This document shows positions 58,136-64,000 of a DNA stretch of 64,000 nt, piece after piece. Within the stretch, counting starts at the first letter, position 1; each line of letters starts with the position of its first letter. The notes beneath the pieces were generated by a model. It saw nothing but the letters and a program-made list of their open reading frames with translations. It was not told the DNA's origin and made no database searches. Location: contig NZ_CP043627.1 in the NCBI RefSeq assembly GCF_016804325.1, positions 3,113,001-3,177,000 of the forward strand, given 5' to 3'. Origin of the DNA: Methylobacterium aquaticum (GTDB taxonomy: Bacteria > Pseudomonadota > Alphaproteobacteria > Rhizobiales > Beijerinckiaceae). The position numbers and the translations under genes are program-made.

Positions 58136-58260
58136 GACCTCATCCTGAGGTGTGAGCGAAGCGAGCCTCGAAGGAGGGCTCCAGAAGCCTCTGCGATCCC
58201 TGGAGCCCTCCTTCGAGGTCAGTCGATCTCCGATCGACTGACACCTCAGGATGAGGTCGC
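58136..58260. repeat. palindromic repeat family B, copy B3 (uninterrupted reference)
   Basis: CGACCTCATCCTGAGGTGTG (from 58136) is inverted against CACCTCAGGATGAGGTCG (to 58259). CCTCGAAGGAGGGCTCCAG pairs with CTGGAGCCCTCCTTCGAGG around AAGCCTCTGCGATCC. It lies between the regulator and kinase genes of one two-component system. Confidence 0.88.
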
Positions 58261-58303
58261 CGATAGGAGTAAGGCGACACCGGCGGCTTCGTCATCGTCG
58301 CCA

Positions 58304-58978
58304 TCACTCCTGGCACACGACCTGATACCCCAGCCCCCGGAGCGTGCGGATCTCGGCCTGGGCCCCGGCGGCGGTGAGCTTGCGGCGCAGGCGCGCCACG
58401 ATCTGCTCGACGGCGTTCTCGCTCGATTCCTCCTCGAAGGCGAAGACCCGCTCCAGCAACTCGCCCTTGGCGAAGATGCGCCCGGGCCGCGCCGCCAGGA
58501 TCTCGATCAGGGTCCATTCCCGGCGCGTCAGGTCCAGGGCCTCGCCCGCCACGCTGGCGCTGCGCGCCTCCCGGTCGAGGCGCAGGTTGCCGAGGGTCAG
58601 CGCGTTGTCGGCATGCCCGCTGTTGCGGCGCAGGAGCGCCCGCACCCGGGCTTCCAGCTCGCGGAAATCGAACGGCTTCACCAGGTAGTCGTCGGCCCCG
58701 AGATCGAGGGCGCCGACCCGGTCGTCGACCTCAGAGCGGGCGGTGAGCACCAGGACCGGCACCGGCCCGCGGCGCGCCCGCAGGCGCTTGAGGATCGAAA
58801 AGCCGTCGAGCCCCGGCAGGTTCACGTCGAGGATGACGAGGTCGTAGGCCTGGACGGCGAGGAGGGCGTCGCCCGCCGTCCCGTCGGTCTCCCAGTCGAC
58901 CGCGTGGCCGAGCGCCCGCAGGCGCGCGGCGATGGCCTCGCCCACGTCCCGCGTGTCCTCGACGAGCAGGATGCGCAC
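58304..58978 (-). CDS. OmpR-family response regulator (TctD-like)
   Basis: The 224-residue regulator has receiver residues E8-D9 (LLVEDTRD), phospho-Asp51 (LVILDVNLPGLDGF) and Lys in DDYLVKPFDFRELE, then a winged-helix DNA-binding domain (LTRREWTLIEILAARPGRIF, ENAVEQIVARLRRKLTAAGA, IRTLRGLGYQV). GTG 58978 is chosen because GAGAGG lies 8 bases upstream and it gives the usual MRILLVED start. It pairs with the kinase at 56712 and is divergent from the ABC importer at 59121, a possible target. Confidence 0.93.
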   Translation of the reverse strand: MRILLVEDTRDVGEAIAARLRALGHAVDWETDGTAGDALLAVQAYDLVILDVNLPGLDGFSILKRLRARRGPVPVLVLTARSEVDDRVGALDLGADDYLVKPFDFRELEARVRALLRRNSGHADNALTLGNLRLDREARSASVAGEALDLTRREWTLIEILAARPGRIFAKGELLERVFAFEEESSENAVEQIVARLRRKLTAAGAQAEIRTLRGLGYQVVCQE

Positions 58979-59120
58979 GAAAATTCCTCTCCGAGAGCCA
59001 CCCGGCATTATCTGTCAGGTTGGCGACAGGTTCGAAGGTTACTCAATCCTCAACGCCGGGCCAAGCACCTTCAAGGACAAGAGCTTCGGTCCGTAGACGA
59101 CGATACGGGGAGGACACGCC

Positions 59121-59891
59121 ATGAACGCACGCCCGACCATCATTCCCGAGCCGCTGCTCCAGGTTCAGGGTGTCACGCTCCAGTACAAGACCACCGATCA
59201 TCTGGTCACCGCGACCTACCGGGTCGATTTCGAGGTGATGCCGGGCGATCGCTACATCCTGCTCGGGCCGTCGGGCTGCGGCAAGTCCACCCTGCTCAAG
59301 GCGATCGGCGGCTACATGACCCCGGTCGAGGGCGAGATCAAGCTCAAGGGACGCAAGGTCACCGAGCCCGGCCCCGACCGGATGATGGTGTTCCAGGAAT
59401 TCGACCAGCTCCTGCCCTGGAAGACCGTCCGGCAGAACGTCGCCTTCGCGCTGACCGCCAGCGGCCGCGCCACCGGCGCCGAGGCCGACGACCGGGCGAT
59501 GTCCTACATCGAGAAGGTGGGCCTGGCGAAGTTCGCCGATTCCTTCCCCCACATGCTGTCGGGCGGCATGAAGCAGCGCGTGGCGATCGCCCGCGGCATG
59601 GCGATGGAGCCCGACATCCTGCTGATGGACGAGCCCTTCGCGGCCCTCGATGCGCTGACCCGCCGCAAGATGCAGGACGAGCTCCTGCGCCTGTGGGAGG
59701 ACACCCGCTTCACGGTCCTGTTCGTCACCCACTCGATCGAGGAGGCGATCAAGGTCGGCACCCGGATCCTGCTGCTCTCGCCCCATCCGGGCCAGGTCAA
59801 GGCGGAGCTCAACAGCCTGCCGGCCTCCGAGCTCGGCACCGCGGCGCAGGGCGCCCTCGAGACCCGCATCAACGACATGCTGTTCGCCTGA
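59121..59891 (+). CDS. NitT/TauT-type ABC transporter ATP-binding protein
   Basis: The 256-residue ATPase has Walker A LLGPSGCGKST, Q-loop VFQEFDQLLPWKTVRQNV (the LLPW is typical of the nitrate/sulfonate group), signature LSGGMKQRVAIARGMA and Walker B ILLMDEPFAALDAL, with switch VTHSIEEAIKVG. It drives uptake with the permease and binding protein that follow. It is first in the operon, 142 bases from the divergent response regulator. Confidence 0.94.
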   Translation: MNARPTIIPEPLLQVQGVTLQYKTTDHLVTATYRVDFEVMPGDRYILLGPSGCGKSTLLKAIGGYMTPVEGEIKLKGRKVTEPGPDRMMVFQEFDQLLPWKTVRQNVAFALTASGRATGAEADDRAMSYIEKVGLAKFADSFPHMLSGGMKQRVAIARGMAMEPDILLMDEPFAALDALTRRKMQDELLRLWEDTRFTVLFVTHSIEEAIKVGTRILLLSPHPGQVKAELNSLPASELGTAAQGALETRINDMLFA

Positions 59892-59917
59892 CAACAAGAC
59901 AATCCGGGAGACACGCC

Positions 59918-60805
59918 GTGACCGCCACCCTCGCCCCCCTCTCGACGCCTCTGGCCGCGCGGCCCGAGATCGTCCGCGAAACCTCCGCCGCCGGTGCGAT
60001 CAGCGTCGAGCAGCGACTGTCCTTCGCCGAACTGGCCTACCGCCAGAGCTGGCTGCGCAAGGCCGTCGTGCTCGCAGCACTCGCGGTGATCTGGGAAGTC
60101 TATGGCCGCTGGCTCGACAACCCGCTGCTGTTCCCGACCTTCTCGGCCACCGTCGAGGCCTTCGTGACCTCGGTCCTGAGCGGCGAGATCCCGGCCAAGG
60201 CGCTCATCTCGCTCCAGACCCTGGCCATCGGCTACGGCATCGGCATCGTGCTGGCGGCGTTGCTCACCACGCTCGCCATCGGCTCGCGGATCGGCACCGA
60301 CCTGCTCGAGACGCTGACCGCGATGTTCAATCCCCTGCCGGCGATCGCGCTCCTGCCGCTGGCGCTGATCTGGTTCGGCCTCGGCCAGGGCAGCGTGGTC
60401 TTCGTCCTCGTCCACTCGGTGCTGTGGGCCATCGCGCTCAACACCCATGCGGGCTTCCGCTCGGTCTCGAACACCCTCAAGATGGTCGGGCTGAACTACG
60501 GCCTGCGCAACCTGAGCCTGGTCCGGGCGATCCTGATCCCGGCGGCCTTCCCCTCGATCCTCACCGGCCTCAAGGTCGGCTGGGCCTTCGCCTGGCGCAC
60601 CTTGATCGCCGCGGAACTGGTCTTCGGCGTCTCCTCGGGTTCGGGCGGGCTCGGCTGGTACATCTTCGAGAACCGCAACGCGCTCGAGACCACCAACGTC
60701 TTCGCCGGCCTGTTCACCGTCATCATGATCGGCCTCTTCGTCGAGAACGTGATCTTCGCCAACATCGAGAAGAAGACGATCCGCCGCTGGGGCATGCAGC
60801 ACTAA
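59918..60805 (+). CDS. NitT/TauT-type ABC transporter permease
   Basis: The 295-residue inner-membrane protein, from GTG with GGGAG upstream, has a polar N-terminus and about six spans (WLRKAVVLAALAVIWEVYGR, LQTLAIGYGIGIVLAALLTT, FTVIMIGLFVENVIFANIEK). FNPLPAIALLPLALIWFGLG and the cytoplasmic loop RAILIPAAFPSILTGLKVGW are family hallmarks. It lies 26 bases after the ATPase gene. Confidence 0.94.
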   Translation: MTATLAPLSTPLAARPEIVRETSAAGAISVEQRLSFAELAYRQSWLRKAVVLAALAVIWEVYGRWLDNPLLFPTFSATVEAFVTSVLSGEIPAKALISLQTLAIGYGIGIVLAALLTTLAIGSRIGTDLLETLTAMFNPLPAIALLPLALIWFGLGQGSVVFVLVHSVLWAIALNTHAGFRSVSNTLKMVGLNYGLRNLSLVRAILIPAAFPSILTGLKVGWAFAWRTLIAAELVFGVSSGSGGLGWYIFENRNALETTNVFAGLFTVIMIGLFVENVIFANIEKKTIRRWGMQH

Positions 60806-60873
60806 AAGAAACGAACGGTCCCGGAGCGGCGACGCTCCGGGGCGCAATCAACGACATCCAGGGAGGAACCCCC

Positions 60874-61890
60874 ATGTTCGCAGCTAAGCTCCTCGGCCTC
60901 GCGGCCGGCGCGGCCCTCGCTCTCTCGCTCAACCTCGGCGCCGCCCGCGCGGAGGTGTCCGAGGTCCGCATCTCGAAGGGCTACGGCGCCCTCTACCTGC
61001 CGCTCTTCGTGATGCAGGAGAAGAAGTTCCTGGAGGCCCAGGCCGCCAAGGCGGGCCTCGGCGACATCAAGGTGAGCTGGCTCACGCTCGACGGCGGCAA
61101 CGTCATCAACGACGCGATGATCGCCGGCTCCCTCGACATCGCCGGCACCGGCGCCCCGGGCTTCCTCGCCCTGTGGTCGAAGGGCCGCGCCAGCCCCAAG
61201 ACCGAGGTGATCGGCGTCTCGGGCCTCGCCTCGACCGCCCTCGACCTCAACGTGATCAAGCCCGAGATCAAGTCGCTCGCCGACTTCACCCCGAAGGACA
61301 AGATCGCGATTCCCGGCATCAAGACCTCGCTCGCCGCGGTGGTGCTGCAGATGGCGGTGGCCAAGCAGTTCGGGCCGGAGAACTACACCAAGCTCGATTC
61401 GAGCACCGTCGGCCTGCCGCACCCCGAGGCGGTCGCCGCGCTCCTGTCCGGCAAGACCGAGATCGTCGCCCACTTCGCCTCGCCGCCCTTCACCCAGGTC
61501 GAGCGCGCCGACCCGAAGGTGCGCACGATCCTCAAGGCCTCGCAGATCTTCGGCGACATCACCCTCAACGTGGTGTTCGCGCTCAAGCGCTTCACCGAGA
61601 CGAACCCGAAGATGACCCAGGCGTTCCTGGCCGCCCTCGACGAATCGAACGAGTTCATCAAGACCAACAAGGCCGAGACCGCCGAGATCTTCGCCCGCGT
61701 CTCCAAGGTGAAGGTGTCGCCCCAGGAGGTCGTCCAGATCATCGAGGACCCGGACAGCCGGTTCTCGGCGACGCCGCACGGCATCATGGAGTTCGTGACC
61801 TTCATGAACCGGGCCGGCATCATGAAGACCAAGCCGGCGACCTGGCAGGACCTGTTCATCCCGGCGTTGCGCGACCGCGCCGGCAGCTGA
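60874..61890 (+). CDS. NitT/TauT-type ABC transporter substrate-binding protein
   Basis: The 338-residue protein has a signal peptide (MFAAKLLGLAAGAALALSLN, cleavage near ARAEVS) and the NMT1/THI5-like fold: RISKGYGALYLPLFVMQEKK, NVINDAMIAGSLDIAGTGAP and AHFASPPFTQVERADPKVRT. Ligands in the family are nitrate, sulfonates, aromatic acids or thiamine precursors; the specific one is not readable. GGGAGG precedes the ATG. It ends the operon before a strong terminator. Confidence 0.94.
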   Translation: MFAAKLLGLAAGAALALSLNLGAARAEVSEVRISKGYGALYLPLFVMQEKKFLEAQAAKAGLGDIKVSWLTLDGGNVINDAMIAGSLDIAGTGAPGFLALWSKGRASPKTEVIGVSGLASTALDLNVIKPEIKSLADFTPKDKIAIPGIKTSLAAVVLQMAVAKQFGPENYTKLDSSTVGLPHPEAVAALLSGKTEIVAHFASPPFTQVERADPKVRTILKASQIFGDITLNVVFALKRFTETNPKMTQAFLAALDESNEFIKTNKAETAEIFARVSKVKVSPQEVVQIIEDPDSRFSATPHGIMEFVTFMNRAGIMKTKPATWQDLFIPALRDRAGS

Positions 61891-61920
61891 CCGGATCGAG
61901 GACCCTCGGCCCGAGACCGG

Positions 61921-61952
61921 CCCCGCCGCACCCCTGTGCGGCGGGGCCTTTT
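61921..61952 (+). terminator. rho-independent terminator of the ABC importer operon
   Basis: CCCCGCCGCAC (61921-61931) and GTGCGGCGGGG (61936-61946) pair perfectly around CCCT and are followed by CCTTTT. This is the clearest intrinsic terminator in the window. Confidence 0.9.
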
Positions 61953-61988
61953 ACCATTGGTTAAGCATGTCGGCCGTTGATGCCGGCC

Positions 61989-62195
61989 ATGCCGACTCAT
62001 CGTCTGACAGCCCACCTGTCCCCGGACCCGCTCGGCGACGCCCGGGACCTGCACGCCAGCATCGCGGCCCTGCGCCATCTCCTGGCGGCGCAGAGCCGCC
62101 AGTTCGAGGCCATCGAGCGCCGGCTCGCCCCGCCCCGCAGCCCGGCCGAGACCGGGGCCCTGCGCCTGCGCGCCCTGAAGGCCGAGGGCCTCTGA
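61989..62195 (+). CDS. small helical protein, unknown function
   Basis: The product of 68 residues (71 from the ATG at 61980) reads MPTHRLTAHLSPDPLGDARD, LHASIAALRHLLAAQSRQFE and AIERRLAPPRSPAETGALRL. It looks like a single soluble amphipathic helix with a basic tail. No convincing ribosome binding site is seen. The TGA stop lies within the first bases of repeat C2, so insertion of that element may have trimmed the gene. Confidence 0.4.
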   Translation: MPTHRLTAHLSPDPLGDARDLHASIAALRHLLAAQSRQFEAIERRLAPPRSPAETGALRLRALKAEGL

Positions 62196-62302
62196 TCCGG
62201 ATTCCGGACGATCACGTCCGGGATTCGGATCACGAGCCGGCGCGGCGGTCGGGCGAAGCCGATTTTTTGCATCGCGGCGCGATCGATCGGGAACCGTATG
62301 AC
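62193..62302. repeat. repeat family C, copy C2
   Basis: It begins with the hairpin TGATCCGGATTCCGGAC/GTCCGGGATTCGGATCA (62193-62232) and ends near GGGAACCGTATGA. It aligns, in reverse complement, with C1 at 12167-12292; C1 has about 16 extra bases in the middle. The hairpin arms differ between copies but stay largely paired, which suggests the fold matters. Confidence 0.7.
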
Positions 62303-62455
62303 GCCTCGGGCACCCCATCCGGGGTCTTCAACCCCACGATGCAGGGCCTGCGGGTCATGCACGTGGGTGACCAAGCCGTAACCGTGATCGCGATCCGCAT
62401 GGACCACCCCTCGCCGCACCGCGTTATTCGGTTGACCGCGAGAGGAGGACCAGCC

Positions 62456-62698
62456 GTGGACACCTGCACCGGAACGCCCGTCAGCCTGACCCTGGGCGGT
62501 CGCAGGATCGAGGGTGTCCTGCGGGCCATCGGTGACTCCGTCGACATGCCCGAGGCGCCGGGCAGCCCGGCGCGCCGCCTGCGCAACCTGATCCTCGATT
62601 TCGGGCCGGCCTGCGCCCCGGTCGAGGTCTGGCTGGACGAACAGGAACAGGAGGCGCCAGGCCCCCTGCCCGCCCCTAACCCGTCATCAAGGTCCTGA
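62456..62698 (+). CDS. small protein with a beta-rich N-terminus, unknown function
   Basis: The 80-residue product begins VDTCTGTPVSLTLGGRRIEG from GTG 62456, supported by GAGGAGG 8 bases upstream; an in-frame ATG at 62399 would add 19 residues. PVSLTLGGRRIEGVLRAIGD followed by RNLILDFGPACAPVEVWLDE suggests a small beta barrel. No family is recognised. It overlaps the convergent receiver gene by 23 bases at the 3' end. Confidence 0.5.
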   Translation: MDTCTGTPVSLTLGGRRIEGVLRAIGDSVDMPEAPGSPARRLRNLILDFGPACAPVEVWLDEQEQEAPGPLPAPNPSSRS

Positions 62699-63104
62699 GC
62701 TCGTCCAGGATGTCGTCGCCGCGGCAGGGTCGGGCGACGAAGCGGGCCTGGGGCGGCATCCGGTCGGGATCGGGCTTGCTGCGCCCGGACACGACCACGA
62801 TCGGCAGGCCTGGCCGCATCTGCGCCGCCGCGCGGGCGAGCTCGAACCCGTCGGTCTTGCCGGACAATTCGACATCGGTGATCAGCGCGACGATGTCCTC
62901 GCGCCCGGTGAGCAGCGAGAGCGCCCGCTCGGCGGAGGCCGATTGCAGCGCCTCGAACCCGGCCGCATCCAGCACGTCGCTGAGATCCATGATCGTCAGC
63001 GCCTCGTCCTCCACCACCAGCACCACGGGGCGCGGAGCACCGGGATGATCGTGTGTGATCCCGTCCCCGGCGTCGGTGTCGGCCTTCACGGTGTCGTTGC
63101 TCAC
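62676..63104 (-). CDS. stand-alone response regulator receiver, atypical Lys-to-Arg
   Basis: The 142-residue receiver has [20 protein letters not shown], phospho-Asp77 in [17 protein letters not shown] and Ser106 in VVVSGRS, but the conserved Lys before Pro is Arg125 (RFVARPCRG). An N-terminal acidic tail of 24 residues precedes the fold, and there is no output domain. GTG 63104 is chosen because the receiver begins shortly after and GGACAGG lies upstream. Partner kinase unknown. Confidence 0.83.
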   Translation of the reverse strand: MSNDTVKADTDAGDGITHDHPGAPRPVVLVVEDEALTIMDLSDVLDAAGFEALQSASAERALSLLTGREDIVALITDVELSGKTDGFELARAAAQMRPGLPIVVVSGRSKPDPDRMPPQARFVARPCRGDDILDELRTLMTG

Positions 63105-63389
63105 GTCGCCTGTCCTTGCCGGTCGGGCCCGTCCGGGACCTCCGCCCGGAAAGCGGCGCGGTCGGACAGGCCGTCGTCGTGTCTGCGGGCGGCCGCTTCC
63201 GGCCGGCCGGCGCCCACGCACCGGCCGTTGATCGAAACGGCCGATCCCCTCCCCCGGTTGCAGCCGTCGCATCGTCGCATCGAGGAGATTTCGCCGCTTC
63301 GGCGATCTGCCGCTTGCGCCAGGGCCCGCGCCCCGCTAGAGCACGGCACCGACCCGCACGGACGCCCCGGCGCCCCGCAGGTCTGGCCC

Positions 63390-63479
<90 letters not shown>

Positions 63480-64000
63480 GATTTCTTGCAGCTTGAAACA
63501 CCCCTTCGATCGGGTGGATGAGGCGGTCACGCTCTGGCCGTTGGACCACGCTTCATTGCTGTACGTGTCCCCCATGCGGGACGGCATTCTGTCCTGGCGG
63601 TTGTTGATCGGCCCATCGCTGAAGGACAGCGCATCGCGGCATGGCACGTGCAGCCATCGTGCCTTCACCTGCTCCGCTCGGACGGCTGACGCCCGACACG
63701 TCTCGTTCCGGCTCAAACCTCGTCAGCCCAAGCGATCCACGCTGACGGCCATCTCGGATCGAGAGGGCCGGGTGGGGACGGGATCGCTCACCGCGCAAGG
63801 AGCAACGGTAACCGGCTGCGATCCGGTGTCTGCACGGTGCGTCCCGAACATATCCGATACGTCCCGCACAAGGAATCAGGGGTAGCCCCGGTTGTGGGTT
63901 TGTCGCTCAATCGCCATCGCCCGGGCATGCGGCATGCCTCTCAAGTGTTGAAACAATTCCGATTTATGCCACGCTGCCGTTTTACGCTGAGCGTCTTCTC
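63480..64000. other. gene-poor tail after tRNA-Ser
   Basis: These 521 bases hold only short frames without protein character or ribosome binding sites. Base composition drops at the far end (AAACAATTCCGATTTATGCC). Serine tRNA 3' ends are common integration sites, but no integrase or second copy of the tRNA end is visible before the window stops. Confidence 0.4.

Overview
The window is about 70% G+C and looks like the chromosome of an alphaproteobacterium of the Methylobacterium type. The support is an intracellular PHB depolymerase, an S21 protein with an Ala/Pro-rich tail, a single-Cys DksA, FliX, MotE and a DUF6468-like protein in the flagellar cluster, a perfect CtrA-type TTAA-N7-TTAA site, and dense palindromic intergenic repeats. 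I recognised no transposase, integrase, phage gene or CRISPR array. The genus is inferred from gene content only.

Layout. 1-4.4 kb: housekeeping genes (GST fragment, phaZ, rpsU, a receiver-only regulator with Glu at the phospho-site, a class II amidotransferase). 4.4-9.9 kb: a fused glycosyltransferase between AT-rich gaps, a small membrane peptide and a chemoreceptor. 9.9-13.2 kb: an M32 carboxypeptidase, a repeat-riddled gap with a gene fragment, and a protease-inhibitor-like protein. 13.2-19.1 kb: a 2-hydroxyacid dehydrogenase divergent from a complete sugar-type ABC importer (ATPase, binding protein, two permeases). 19.5-26.6 kb: leuC, then a dctD-dctB-MHS transporter module with a sigma-54 promoter, bracketed by two identical tRNA-Leu(CAG) genes. 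26.8-31.7 kb: a small protein, a class V aminotransferase and a large AMIN/TPR envelope protein.

32-45.3 kb is a flagellar region. The fliL-fliM-DUF6468-motE operon (minus) diverges from flgF-flgG-flgA-flgH (plus). dksA and an MBOAT/SGNH acyltransferase pair follow, then fliX diverging from flgI-flgJ-flgN-like. CtrA-type and sigma-54 sites in the promoter gaps suggest a Caulobacter-like hierarchy.

45.4-64 kb: a porin-like mini-protein, an iron alcohol dehydrogenase, an orphan binding protein, a GST, a LysR regulator, a GMC oxidoreductase divergent from a tightly coupled DoxX-cupin-SMP-30-VOC operon, a two-component system with its own periplasmic binding protein, a divergent NitT/TauT-type ABC importer, a second orphan receiver and tRNA-Ser(GGA).

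Two patterns cut across the window. First, four otherwise normal genes (glycosyltransferase, sugar-binding protein, dctB, TPR protein) are each broken by one missing base in a short G/C run, which points to assembly homopolymer error or, less likely, real mutation. Second, at least four families of palindromic repeats fill the gaps, with one family inserted inside another.
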